From contig QYAI01000101.1 in the NCBI GenBank assembly GCA_003988855.1, positions 1 to 64,000 of the forward strand: a DNA stretch of 64,000 nucleotides, in the 5' to 3' direction. Numbering within the stretch: the first letter of the stretch is position 1; each line of letters starts with the position of its first letter. Positions 8,858 to 21,573 of this stretch are shown here, piece by piece. A program made the position numbers and the translations under genes. The notes below the pieces were generated by a model. That model saw nothing but the letters and a program-made list of their open reading frames with translations. It was not told the DNA's origin and made no database searches. The stretch is from Arachnopeziza araneosa (lineage: Eukaryota; Ascomycota; Leotiomycetes; Helotiales; Arachnopezizaceae).

Positions 8858-11800
8858 TCCTCTTCTCAGTCGTCTTTGGAGACTCGGTAGCAGTTCCGTA
8901 GTTTTGAATAGATCTTGATGGCGGTGAAAGCCTGATCATGAGGAATGGCGAGAGAGGTGTAAACAAGAATCTGGAAACCGAGGAAGTCGCCATACGATGT
9001 CTCACAACGTATCTTTGATCGTCCGAAGTACATCAATTCCCCACTCCGCTACGGATCGGACCACTCACCGGCACTCCACCTTAAGGATAGCGTCTTGTGC
9101 GAAGCGCCACAGATCGATCCAAAGGCATGTTATTGGATGGAAGAGGTCTGCAATGTACATCAATGCAGCTCAGCTCGGGGTCGCGAATATTCCGGTCTGA
9201 GGCCACAATTGGAAAATCTTTCCTGGATGTTCTAAACTCATCAAGATTTCTTACCATAAGATCTACGACGTCGTCTTCCGAGGTATGTGGCGCCTACTGG
9301 AGGCTCAAATCTTCCACGGGCGAGGATCTATGGTTCTGGATGTGTCCCCATCACTGTGAACTTTTCGTGGGGTGTCCCGAGGAAGCGCCCAATTAGAGCA
9401 GTTGGCTAGGTTCCCCACCCTAATGGCCGAGTCGAGCCACATTCGCCGAGATAGGTTTTGCTTTTTCCTTCGAGAATGAGCATCTCATTTTAGGAAAGCA
9501 TGGGATTCTGATATAGCGACGACTGACTGTGAGATAGATTTTCCGTCATTTCGAATTTGAGTTTAGGCAAATAGGAGCATGCTGGAAGTAAAATAAGGAA
9601 CTTGATAACACAGCCATAGATCCCAGCCAGGAGAGCTGAGCATGACCACGATTACCGCTTTCCACAGGCCCACGACAATATCGATCTTCTACTAGCAGTT
9701 CGAATCTTAAAGGCAATGAATACTTTGCGAGGTGGTAGAGTTGAATGGGTTACTCTTGCTCAGTAACCAAGGCCGTCGCGTTGCTTTCTCTCTGTGTCTA
9801 ACGGTGTTGATGCGAAACAAAGGATATCGTAGCTCAAAGTAACGAGACTAATATGAGTTGAGGGTGGTAGAGCTTTCTAAAACGTCAGCGAAATGATGCT
9901 ATCTATATCTGCGAAGAAGAAGAAGAAGGAGAAAAAGCAGAGATGCCGATGGAAAGAGAAGAAAACAGTAAAATCCTCCACTAGACTCAAGCTCCTGAAG
10001 AAGATTAACACAACCTTGAATCTTAACGCGATGTTGATGAACGCAGATGAGGCGCGGCCGGCAGAAAGACGAAGAGCCTTGTGCTACAACTGGACTAAAA
10101 AGCTTCACATCTCATCGATAGTTGTGTCATTTGGAAGCTGCTAAGATGTCGCTGTAGGATAAAGATAGAGCGAGTTTGGCGAAGTGGAGATTCCCGAGAA
10201 CAACTCAAGAACGTGAGAGAAGTCAGATCGAAGGGGCTATAGTTGAAGGAGATACTCTATTGTTGTTGACATTGAGAGATGTGAACACGAAAGCCCACCA
10301 CTTGACGGCTCATAGACATTGTTAAGCCGAAGGCAAATTAGGCAACTTCTTCTATTAAATTTTACCGGTGAAGACGGATTCTGTAGTGATAATCATCGAA
10401 ATCTTCGTTAAAACATTCAAGTGTTTGAACAGTCAAAGATATGGTATATTACAAAACGTACATGGAGAGCAGCTTCAAGGAAACTCAAAGTCCCTAGCCT
10501 TCATGTAAAACTCACCAAAGTAGAGGGACTATTAGATAATAGCATGTTCGAGACGTTTGTCAAGGATAAAAATATCTTTTCCCTCAGGAATGATGCGAAT
10601 GCAGTCTTGGTGGCGGAAAACCAAACAGGTATGAGTTCGCACATGATGATCTCTATGGAACTTCATCGACATTCACAGTCTGGTAAACCACGCAAAGCAA
10701 GGATGCCAAATGAATGCGATATCAAATGAGAGGGTTAGAGTTTGGTTCGGAAGGAATCGTCAAGTTCAAGATGTGGGAAAAACTTGACGAGTTGCTGCTT
10801 GGCAACAAGCCATTACGTGAATGATAGGTCCGCTCGTCAAAAGGTCACTACTACCACGCTGTCGCTGGGCGATCGCAGAGATCTAAAGATTGCTGCGCCT
10901 CGACCAGCTTCTTGTTTCTCGGGTAGGCACGTATTGAACCGTCATTACCGTCGGGACGAGGCATTTATTCTGATGCACTGTTCGTAAACATCTTTTCCGC
11001 AAAATTGGCGATATCAAAGTCAGACGGCTTCTGAGCAAGCAACTCTCGACGTCAGGCTCGAGAGTGAAGAACACGGCCTCAACGAAGGAACCCTGGGCAG
11101 GGCTCAATCACCATAGCAGTGGAGGACGCGCCCTGTTTTGACACAAGAGTTCTTTACTCGGTGTCAGGTGAGGCAGACTATAACGTGAGGAGACAGGCAT
11201 CGCCACCACGTAAGCAAGCAAGCTCGGAATAAGTAGGCTTCTAGAAGAGCTGATGGAAGGAATCATGGCTCCAGCGGCACGACCAGTCAGCCGATGGACA
11301 AATGTTTTCAAGATCAGCACGGTCCAGCAATTATCCGACTGAAGCGTTTGATGATTGAGGGGGAGCAAATCAGATGCCCTTGAATTGTTTGACCCCGCGG
11401 GCAGATGAGTATGGAAATGTTTTGAGGGATTTACTTTTTCCAAGCGAGAAGGCATGCTCGTTTTCGGGAAATAGCCAGCAGACAAACGAAGCCAATGTTG
11501 GAGACGGAGGCTGTGGCGAGGAGACTAGTCGTATCGATGATGCAGAGATTCCCTCGATTCCGTAAGGAGGGAACCCGCACCCGGTCCCTAACGCTGCTGG
11601 TGAGTGGAGCGCCGATAGCTAAGCTTTCTGGTGGCAAGCCCAAATGGATGCTCAGGCATTTAGCTTGGTAGGCGCAGCAAGTCACACCACAAAGACGAGG
11701 TGATTTTGCTTCATGAAGCCTTCCCAGTGGTCTCGCTTGAAGCCCGCGCGCTCTTTGTTCCCCGACGTCGAGCTCCCTCGAGATAAGGAGACTGAGGGCG

Positions 11801-12223
11801 CGAGGAGAGATATAAAGATTGTCTCAGCGTCACCACTTCGAAACATCAACAGTCTCATCCGTTGCAGCCGTCATTCACACAAGTGTTCCATTGTCTCTCC
11901 ACAGATCAGATCACGTACGGGTCGGCTTTCTAGGCGTGTTCTTCTCCACTTCGCCCAGAACTTCGCCCTGTTCGCCAAGAAAGATTTCCAGTCAGGTTCG
12001 TGGCCCCGTCAAGACTGCTGCGATGCAGGTCTTTCCCCGCACACTTCCTCATTGGCTGGTGAGCTAACTAGCGTAGGCGGAGCTTCAACCCCATCCGCCT
12101 CTTCCTCCCACACTTAAAAGACCGTCAAGCTCCCACATATCACTCCACTCTCTACCACATCTTCTATCCAAATAATATTGTTGCGCGTCGCTTCTCTTTC
12201 GTCGTCGCACAAATACAAACACC
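8858..12223. other. 3.4 kb without a recognised gene
   Basis: Several short frames exist (for example 10421-10729 plus and 11108-11485 minus), but they use non-ATG starts, show no family pattern and have no supporting splice sites. The last few hundred bases hold CT-rich leader sequence and a CCAAT-type ATTGG (about 12050), probably part of the promoter of the SPFH gene. Confidence 0.5.
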
Positions 12224-13426
12224 ATGGCTTCAAGTACGCACAGCAACAAAGACGACAGCGTTAGCAAGAACGCCGGACCATCTACGAATGGTGTTGGATT
12301 TCGGCCAACACATATCCCAGGTTCAAGCAACAACCCGATGGTCAGTGTTCAGCCTCCGAGAAGAGAGGATCTCCAGCCCAGCTATGCGCAGACTCTCGCT
12401 GGAGAGAGCGACCAAGGCAACCATGGCTGGTATGGAAGCATGAGTACGTAGTTATGATGTTACGCGCCATCAATCACTCATACTAACCACTCCATGCGCA
12501 GTCAACACTTTAGGTTCATGTATCGGTACAATGGGTGCAATTCCCTGCTGTATCATCTGTCCTAACCCCTACAAACCTGTCTCGCAGGGTAATGTTGGCT
12601 TGGTCACCAAGTTCGGCCGATTTTATCGTGCTGTTGATCCTGGTCTGGTCAAGATCAACCCTCTCTCCGAACGTCTGATCCAGGTCGATGTCAAGATTCA
12701 AATCGTTGGTAGGTCAATCTGCGAAACTCATCGTCAGATCAAGAGCTAATTTTATCTGCAGAGGTGCCAAAGCAAGTCTGCATGACCAAGGACAACGTGA
12801 CTCTCCATTTGACTTCCGTCATCTACTACCACATTACCTCCCCACACAAGGCCGCCTTCGGTATCTCCAACGTCCGCCAGGCACTTGTCGAGCGCACACA
12901 AACCACGCTTCGTCATGTTGTTGGTGCTCGCGTGCTCCAAGACGTCATCGAGCGCCGTGAGGAAGTTGCACAATCCATTGGAGAGATTATTGAGGATGTT
13001 GCGTCAGGATGGGGTGTCCAAGTTGAGAGCATGCTCATCAAAGATATCATCTTCTCCAACGAGCTCCAAGACTCCCTCTCCATGGCTGCGCAATCCAAGC
13101 GTATCGGAGAGTCCAAGGTCATTGCTGCACGCGCCGAAGTCGAGTCTGCCAAACTCATGCGCCAAGCTGCTGACATTCTATCTTCCGCTCCTGCCATGCA
13201 GATCAGATATCTTGAGGCTATGCAAGCCATGGCCAAGAGCGCCAACTCCAAGGTCATCTTCTTACCCGGTGCTAGTCAAATGGGAAGCCAGATGCAAATG
13301 GCTGGTGCTTTTGGTGAAGGTTCTGAGCACAATGGTGGTCCAAATTCGCAGTCTAATAATGACTTTGGAGGTCAGGACTCCGGTTTCCAACGGGCAATCA
13401 ATGCCCATGTCGTCCAGAATATCTAA
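12224..13426 (+). CDS. SPFH/Band-7 (stomatin-like) protein
   Basis: Exons are 12224-12443, 12502-12708 and 12762-13426, giving 363 aa. Both introns have clean GT-AG ends (donors GTACGT and GTAGGT) and keep the frame. About 75 variable residues lead to a short hydrophobic, cysteine-rich segment (IPCCIICPNPY) that probably inserts in or is palmitoylated to the membrane. The SPFH core follows: QGNVGLVTKFGRFYR, VDPGLVKINP, then AAFGISNVRQALVERTQTTLRHVVGAR and the ESKVIAARAEVESAKLMRQAADIL helix. The family forms oligomeric membrane scaffolds that regulate channels, proteases or lipid domains. The exact membrane is not deducible; the absence of a mitochondrial presequence favours plasma or endomembrane. 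The C-terminus is Gly/Ser/Asn-rich. The ATG follows a long CT-rich leader typical of well-expressed fungal genes. Confidence 0.9.
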
Positions 13427-16421
13427 GGCAGACTGCTGATGATACGGTGTGGATGTAGCTTGGTCTACATAAGTTAGGTTCATCTCACTACCTACCATGC
13501 GACAACGACGCCCAAAAATTGTTATTTTAGGTTGTATTTTATATTCTGCCTGTGCTTTTATCATGATTGGTTGGTCAATGATGGTTAATGGGACGGTGAT
13601 GTGGATTGAGTGGTAATGGGATTTACGGCTTGATACGTTCCTCTTGATCTTGTTCGGTGGTTCACGGCAGGATACCCCAGTCTTTTACGATGCTTGCTAA
13701 GTACTACAATGATACCAAATCGTTATGCTATCAATTCTCATCTTCAAAATGCTTTTTACCTGTGAAACTTAAAATTCCAACTTGATGCGATATCGAGCAA
13801 AACCTGAACGCCGAGTTTCTAAACAAATTTGATGTCATGTATATGACTTCAAGACATCCCTGCTTGACTGAGTGACCCCCATGTGCATGTAAATTTCTGC
13901 GGAAGCTGGCCATCTTAGTGCTGATTACACGACAAGTCCAGCAGGCGGTGCATACCCCACCTGCCTTCTTAAGAACTAGCCATTGATCGAAGCCGCCTCC
14001 ATGCAATCTTTTTGCTGATGACGTACTACATCTGAGATTCTCACTACTTCTGCCTACCGGATTAGGAAGAAAAGTCTGACGCTTTAAACTTACGTACAAT
14101 CTTTTAAGTTCGGATTCGTAAAAGATGGGTGAGTGTGCGTGATGTGTGATCTGAACTCCATGAGCGGTCCGAGATGTGGAGCGAGAGAAGAGGCAGTCAA
14201 GAGAGCTCACTCATCACATGAGATTCAGTAAGAGTGCTTTTTGAGCTTCAGGGTTGGGTTGACGTATGATATAGTCACTCTACGCTGAGGCTGTTTTGGG
14301 AGAGAGCAGTAGTATATGTAGAATTTGTTGGGGAATTAAAATGGTGTTTGACAAAGCCAAGGCAGAGAAAGTAGATGGCACGCCATTCTCGACCACATAT
14401 CTTAACTGAGAGGTCTTGGGACGAATCGAGGCGGGTTCACGCCACACATTTTACGACGGCATCCTAAGCTGGGCCTTCTCAATGTCAAGAGTATACCAAA
14501 GGAAAAGGCAGATGGCCAATCTCGACATCGCATGATGTGGTCTCGCACTTCCACTAGAAAGAGCACCTGACACCGACGACTACCTACCCACCGAATCAAC
14601 CCTGCTAAGGTAAGCTCTTACCTAACCCCATCGACGTCAATTCCACCCAGCCCATCTCGAAACCGGCTTCTACTTTGGGAGTCCGCAAAACACATCCCAG
14701 GCTTCCGGGCCACAGGCGCGTCTTCGGCTGCGGCGTGTCTCTAGCGACTACTCTATCTCAAGCTTGGAACTTGCGTCGTGCTTTTTCTTCTTCATCAGAT
14801 AATGTCCATCGTGTGCAGTCCGTTGAGGCTTTTCTTTATGTTGTTGAGGGAACGATATTTGATAAGACGATGCAAAAGCTTTCCTCGAGTTGAAGCTTGA
14901 CTGTCTTGCCCTGGTCGGGTAGTTTCTGAAGGTGAAAGAGGTTCGATAGGGAATTCTTCAGTGATAGTTGTGCCTTTTATGTCCTTTGCTTTGCGGTGTC
15001 TGCGTTTTGTTTAAAAGTCAGATGCATATCTTATCACTTCATCATTGCTCAATCACAGTGCTCAAAGTTAATTGCCACTGTGCTTGCTACCACCAATCGT
15101 CATCGGTGATAAGTAGAACAAGAACTTCTCATCGATACAATCTAGACCTTCCTTATAGTTATTCTACTCTATATCCCATGGAGATGCCTTATATCGACTC
15201 CCTCCGTTTCTACCTTTTCAATAAGCACTCCAGAATCACGACGCTACGGCCGCCGGTAGAGAACTGGTAGAATTCGCTGAGTCGTTTGATTGGTTGTGGT
15301 CTATCATTGAGTTATTTGATAAGGGATGACAGAAGAGTGGCAGGTTCAAGAAAGGATAAAGAATATACCTACGAGCTTGTATGGCGATTCGACCTATCAT
15401 TTATAAGATGAGCTAATACCGGTGCCTGCAGGATCGTCATCTCATTATGGCTATGGGATTTGATGGAACATTGGATGATGTGAGATCTTGGTGGACGATC
15501 ACCCCAGCTCGCTTGCTGGGGCTGAAGAGGCAATTTTCGGAGACACAAGACGCCATGACTGAATTATTTCTTCTGTTCGGTTGAAATTGCAATTCCTTTT
15601 CTGTTTGGTGATGAGTGTTTGAGGTATGATTACTACGCCTGAGCGTGTGATTACTTCAGCTGCATAGTGTGGGCGTGGTGTGGGTGTGTTTTCGGAGTTT
15701 GGCTTGGAGGCTGGAACGCTTCAGTGAAACGCCACCACAACGAGCTGCATTAGGAGGAAGTCGGGGAATTTGCCTGCAAATAGAATGTCAGATATGAAGT
15801 GGCAACGACTGATTCGCTGACTGCCTCCTTAAACGCATATTTTGGAGTCATTTTTCGTGCAACAGTTATCTTCTCCGGCGCCAAGTGAGCTGGAAGGGAT
15901 ATCGCTTGCTCGTATCCTGCTGCCAAGACCCGCTCTCCTATTCGAATGTAAGAATGAAGCCCAACGGGGTGGAGCCAATTGGTACCCTGTACGGAAAGCC
16001 GCGCCACACCTTGAACCGTAGTCGCTCCAATCATGATGCTGGTGGATGAAGGGGCCTTGCAGGAAGGCGTACAGCAGGCTTCCCGCTATGTTGGAGTGAG
16101 AGGCCTCCTTGTATAAGTGACTGACTAACTAGCTTTTCCATGTTGGGTTTGGCGACTAAAAATAAAAGTTGACCTGGTGAATATATGATGGCGTCTTTGG
16201 AGGCCTTCAGGAGTCCTTACTTTCCACATTGGAGGCGATTTTCAACCCACGTGAGCCTCTCTTGTCAGGGCAGGGAGATTTATACTATCGTTCGCTTCAG
16301 GTCTGTCTTGTTATAAAATCACCGGCCCAGAAATTGTTCCAGCTTCAGGAAAGACCATCTTCTTGTTTACACGTCCAGTAAATCCTCGCAAGTTCAACCG
16401 CCATACAGTGGAGCAGGCATC
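13427..16421. other. 3 kb without a recognised gene
   Basis: Frames such as 13731-14210 minus and 15750-16034 minus (the latter with an ATG) show no family pattern. A TATA-like TTATAAAA at about 16310 and pyrimidine-rich leader just before 16422 are likely core promoter of the lipoxygenase. Confidence 0.5.
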
Positions 16422-18496
16422 ATGTTCTCCAACATTATCTTTGTCGTGCTTCTTGCACTGACTGCAATCGTCAATGGTGCAGCTATCCTATCACGTACAG
16501 GTGGTGTCGGCGAGGTAACTCTGCCTCAATTCTCACCCCAACAACTTGCCCGCGCCGCCAATCTCTCCATCAAGAGAGACGGTTGGCAATATGGGCCCCC
16601 TTTCCTTGGTGGTCCACCATCCCCCAATGGCACCCTTGGTACTGCACGTACTCAAACAGACATTGGAATCTTCCAAGTCGACGCTAGCTATATCGTCAAT
16701 GCACTCACTATTGATACTCCTGCCGTTATAGAAGCTATTGGTGCTGTAAGTTAGATTCAGATTTCATCAAGGTAATATACTTACAATGAATAGAATGGTG
16801 GCTTGAGAAGCATCTCTGACTACGCTACTGTTCTCTACAATGGCGAATGGAAGGATGCGATTCCCACTGGTGAAGAGGCCGGGATCTTGTCCAACTATAC
16901 TCAAGATCTCCAGTTCTCAATGGAACGTCTCTCCCTGAACCCGTACCCGGTTCACCGTGTGAAGCCGTTCGACTCCTTGCCGTTCACTCTTGATGATCAA
17001 TCTGCTATCAAGATCTCCACGTTGTCTTTTTCGGCACTTCAGAAACAAGGTCGACTGTTTATTGTCGATCACAGCTACCAATCCAAGTATCCCAAAAACG
17101 CCGCCTTTGGGGCTGCTTGTACTGCCTACTTCTTCATTCATCCAAAGTCTGGAGACTTCCTTCCTCTAGCCATTAAGACAAATGTCGGTGCTAATCTGAC
17201 CTACACCCCACTCGACCAACCAAATGACTGGCTCTTGGCGAAGCTTATGTTCAATGTCAATGACTTCTTCCATGCTGAGGTGTTCCACCTGGCTGCCACC
17301 CATTGCGTTGGAGAGATTGTTCACCAGGCTGCAGAGAGAACTTTGAGTGAAGATCATCCCGTCATGGCTTTGATAGATCATCGTAGGTCATCAATTCTCT
17401 CTTCGTTGAATTGTTTGGACTGACCCTTTCAACAGTAATGGTTGGAGCCTATGCCACCCGACCTGTTGGCGCCACAACGCTATTCAACCCAGGTGGAGCA
17501 TTTGATCAAATTTTTTATGTCAACTCAACTGGTGCCTTGGAATATATGGACGAGTAAGTCATTCCTATAGCATCATTTATGACTTTCATCACTATGTACA
17601 TTCAGATGGCTGACTTCAATCAAGTGTCTACCTCACTGCCGGAGCCTACAGATCCAACTTTCTTGATACAGATTTCACCAATCGTGGCCTCATTGGTTGC
17701 AATTGGGGACCAGATTTGAAGAGCTTCCCATTTTATGAAGATGCCAAGGCCCTCGTGAGCACTATCCACACCTTGTGAGTCCACTTCTGCTTCCAACTCA
17801 ACAAGCTCTCTAACTTCATTCAGCATGACAGACTTCGTCCATTCTTACTACGCTAATGCTGCTGTCATGTATGAAGACTATGAGCTTCAGTCATTCTTCC
17901 ACGAGGCAAAGACCGCCGGAGTTATCGACTTCACCTGTAGCGACACCATCCAGTTCTTCCCTTGCATTGACACTCACTTGCTTATCCAAACTCTTACTCA
18001 CTTCGGCTACCTCAACGTCATCCATCAAGCCCTCAACACCGGCGCTCTCGTCACAGCCCTCGGCACGCTTCCCTTCCACCCCGCAGCTCTGTACGCACCC
18101 ATCCCAACCACCAAGAACGTCACAGATCTCCTTCCCTTCTTACCACCTGTCCCCAAGGCACTCTACCAGATCAATCTTACGGGCGATTTCAATCGTCCTC
18201 AGTACCCTGCCCAGAACCGCACTCTGGTGTATGCTTTCGCGGATCCAGCTTTCCTTGCGCGATTCAATCCCAAGGTCAATACTGCGGCTGCGACGTTCAA
18301 GGCGGAGATGTTAAGTCTGAGTCAGCAAATTCAGAGTAGAGGCTTTGATGCGAATGGTTTGTCGCAGGGAATGCCCTTTGTTTATAAATGCCGTAAGCCT
18401 CCTCCCTCTTCGCATTCCCCGCTTCCTATGAAGATTCTTGGTACTAAATTTCTTACAGTTGACCCTGGCAACATCCCGTATTTCTTTGCTATCTAA
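16422..18496 (+). CDS. Secreted lipoxygenase (manganese-lipoxygenase type)
   Basis: Exons are 16422-16745, 16794-17382, 17436-17553, 17625-17774, 17824-18392 and 18459-18496, giving 595 aa. The enzyme should oxygenate polyunsaturated fatty acids such as linoleate to hydroperoxides. A signal peptide (MFSNIIFVVLLALTAIVNGA) and many N-x-S/T sites point to secretion. Metal ligands are visible: His273 and His278 (HLAATH), His461 and Asn465 (HQALN) and the C-terminal carboxylate of Ile595 (NIPYFFAI). Asn plus this spacing fits the fungal Mn-LOX group, whose best-known members end in Val; Ile is the usual residue of Fe enzymes, so the metal is not certain. WLLAKLMFNVNDFFHAEV and RTLSEDHPVMALI are family landmarks. 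Length is normal. It is flanked by long spacers, so it is expressed on its own. Confidence 0.92.
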
Positions 18497-19233
18497 GTAT
18501 AGCGTGCATATTATTCTTGTCTAGCATCACGACTTGATGGAACATGTAAAGAGCTCATTGATCGGAGTTGTGGCGCTGCATTGATACTAGCGTCTAATGT
18601 GATGCACTAATAAAATTCTGCTTCCAAGTAGATAGAGCTGGTTGCTATAAGTAAATAGTAATGCAGAATTGTAATCGATGCTGTGAAACCAGAAGTTCTT
18701 CATTGCTGTGATGTGAAAGACGAGATTGCTCTTGCGCAAGCATCGAAATTGGTGTTTCTTGGCTCGTTGTCTTTTCCGTATTTGGATCAAGACCAAAGAC
18801 ATGGAAGTAGAAGATAGTTCAAGCATGATACTTCTAAAGTGGTAGACACATATATGAATTAGACGAGGAAGTGGAGATGTAATTGTACCAGAGGAGGCAT
18901 GAGGTGAGGAAGTCTAGCATACTAAGAAAACGAGAGAACTCAAGAATGGGAGGAGAATATGAGAGAGTTTTGATTTTGTTAATACAGACAATATCTTTAG
19001 TTATAAGAACTAGCTCGATCATATCAGCAGTGAGGCACGACTGACGACATATACACATTACTCAATCCATTCGGCGTAGACACTGCTTGACAGATGCTAT
19101 GCATAATGTCGTGATATATCCCTTAATCATCCCCGAGCCAAAACCAAGCACCCAACATAGCCTTAGCCAAGAGCAGCAAGCTAGCTGTAACCCCCAACTC
19201 CCAGCAGATACCTTTCCATCGTTTCGTTCATGA
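18497..19233. other. Convergent 3' spacer
   Basis: This separates the 3' ends of the lipoxygenase and PAC1 genes. I see nothing but AT-rich sequence and short shadow frames. Confidence 0.6.
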
Positions 19234-20725
19234 TCATGATGCAAACACTCTGACGTTCAAATCTACACTCCCTGTTGCAATGACACACCTTATGCTCACG
19301 TTCCCGTTTGGATCGGCATCTTTCTTTTTTACCCCATTCGTAGGTGTCTCGCCGTTGGTGTTGCCATTCACAGTAGCCACATCTTTCACCACGACTGGCG
19401 CCCATCGTATACAACTCACAAAATGGCCGTGAGCATCATCAAGTGTCTTGACTAGTTTCCCTTCTTGCGATAAATCCCAGCAGCGCAATGTCTTATCATC
19501 TGATACGCTCAGGAGGTATTTTCCTCCAGGATGGAACACTAAGCCTCGCACCCAGTTGTCATGCCCTACTAAAGTTTTGATTAATGTCCCTCTCGAATCC
19601 CAAATGCGTATAGTCTTGTCCCTTGATCCTGTGGCGGCAAATTCAGCAGAGCTGCTAGTCGAGGGAGGCTTCTTCAATCCAGCCATGGTAGCTAAGTGAG
19701 TGTAGCTAGATGGCGGAGCAAAGACGCAACATTCTATGACGTGCTCGTGACCTAGCAAGGTAGCTTTAGGTTCACCTGATGAGGCATCCCATAGTCGCGC
19801 GGTGTTATCGTTTCCAGCCGAGAGCAGAAAACGTCCGTCAAATGAAGGAGAGACGTCTCGTACCCAGTCCGCATGACCCCGAATCGTTTTGACGCAGTAT
19901 CCTGTTGATACATCCCATACTCGTAGCGTTTTATCTCGACTGGCAGACACCAGCAGATTTCCAGAAGCAGGTGAACCCGCGGCACCACTAGGTATGAATC
20001 GTACTGCTGAGACTGAATGATCATGTCCTGGAAGGGTTCGAATATTCTTGTACTCGTCACTGGGATCCCATAATTTGATGGTGAGGTCACTTGAGCATGA
20101 TGCCAATAATGTACCGCCTCTTGGACCCCCAAAATCCACATCTAATATTGCCTTTGTGTGTCCTTTTACAGTTCTTTCTAGCTCTCCCAACTCCCAATCC
20201 CATATCTTAATTGTATAATCTTCTGAGCCTGATGCCAATGATGAGAATACTGGATGGAATGCTACGCAAGTAATCGGATCTCGATGCGATTGTAGTGTAT
20301 GTCTGGCTGGTGACCTTGGAAGCCAAGTCGTAGGGTCTTGGTTTCTTCGGGAGAGGGATGTAGGAGTCGCCGAGTCGAGTTCTGATTGAAGAGTGGCATT
20401 TCTCGATTCAAGGTCCATTATCTGATTGCAAACCTGTCAACAAAAGGCATAGACCGAAAAATATTGTCTCACCTTCTTCTGTAATCGCACAACGCTTGTC
20501 CATTTCTTCTCCAGCAACCCCTCATATTTCTTGCTTGTTGCCGCATCAAAGCCATCTCCAATGTGAAGTTCTTCTCGTAAGGCCGCGGTACTGGAAGTTA
20601 GGTTTTGTGATGTGAGGTACGCAATTATCGACTTGTGTCTATACCTGAATCAGCAGTTGTCTGAGGATATGTGCAAAGAATGCTGACAGCTCTTCGGCCT
20701 GGCGCGACGTCAAGATCTGGCTCAT
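19234..20725 (-). CDS. pac1: PAC1/LIS1 nuclear distribution protein
   Basis: Exons are 20725-20688, 20638-20473 and 20421-19234, giving 463 aa. LIS1 binds dynein and its partner NudE/Ndl1, keeping the motor in its active state for nuclear migration along microtubules. The first exon is only 38 nt (MSQILTSRQAEEL) and joins through a GTCAGC donor to HKSIIAYLTSQNL, completing the LisH dimerisation motif (about residues 8-40). A coiled coil follows (KWTSVVRLQKK...ESRNATLQSEL, about 55-95), then seven WD40 repeats with clear SxDxTIKIWD signatures (GSEDYTIKIWDW, SASRDKTLRVWD, TGSRDKTIRIWD and SVSDDKTLRCWD). Repeat 6-7 carries the usual fungal Asn/Thr-rich insertion (VNGNTNGETPTNG). Length matches the family. 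The gene is divergent from the TOG-domain gene. Confidence 0.95.
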
Positions 20726-21573
20726 AGCGACTGTAATGCTCAATACATGAGCCTCGAGGACTATTAGTGATCTTGTGCTCCAGGAAATGCGCCTGGCCGC
20801 GGTCGTGGAAGTTTGACTTGTCTGTTTACCTCTCGTTGAAATGGAGTGGGACAGGTCAAGACACCGCCTTTGTGAGGTTTGCGATCGGAGACGAATCTGC
20901 TCTTTGGGAAGCGACGGATAGAGGGTTGAATCTTGGGTCTGAAACGGATAGGATTGTATCTTGGGGTGGCCTTGGATCAAAAAAGTGCATTGTTGTTGGA
21001 GTTATTTATTTTGTTTGAGCTGATGCGTCTAAATAATAGACAAGCAAAACCCCTGAAAGTTCCCTCCCACTTCGCGTACGGATGACGCACGTTCCACCCT
21101 GCAGGAGAGGAAAGGAAATCACCGTGGCGATGGGCACAACTCAATTCTTAGGCGCTGTTTGCCGACTATCAACAACACATCAGCCAAAGATTACAAAACT
21201 CCCAACCGACTGCCATCTCGCGATTCAACAGAGCCTGCGCCTGTATCGCAATCCCTTGGTAGTGATACATCTGGCGCTTTTTATAAACAGGACCCCTTGG
21301 CGCCAAAGCGACTACGCGACCAATAATCCGCTGTTCTCTCGATTGCCAGATTAAACTTCAAACTTTGCGCCGGTCAGTACGCTACCAGACTCCATGGCTC
21401 CTTCCTCTTGGAAATGGCTGAACTCTACTCTTTTCACCTCTCTGCTGTCTCCATGATCTTGCTCGACCTGGACCATGGAGAAGCAACGTCTGCAACCGAT
21501 TCAAAAGCTAATCAAGCGCGTGATAGGACCTCGACAACCATCTCACACTTCCTCAAATACAGTAGCTTCCACT
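20726..21573. promoter_or_regulatory. Shared divergent promoter, PAC1 / TOG polymerase
   Basis: 848 bp separate the two start codons. A perfect palindrome TTGGCGCCAA lies at 21297-21306; on the minus strand it reads TTTGGCGC, an E2F-type site. Further GGCGC words occur near 21150 and 21272, and TTTGCGCC near 21364. CCAAT is at about 21320. A G1/S-type control is possible but untested. Confidence 0.45.

Noticed and set aside
13731..14210. 159-codon minus-strand frame
   Set aside because: No family resemblance and no supporting splice or promoter context.
15750..16034. 94-codon minus-strand frame with ATG
   Set aside because: It might be real, but nothing supports it: no motif, signal peptide or context.
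20645..20725. PAC1 first exon read on to LLIQ
   Set aside because: The family requires HKSIIAYL after EEL. The GTCAGC donor at 20687 gives this exactly, so the longer reading is intron.
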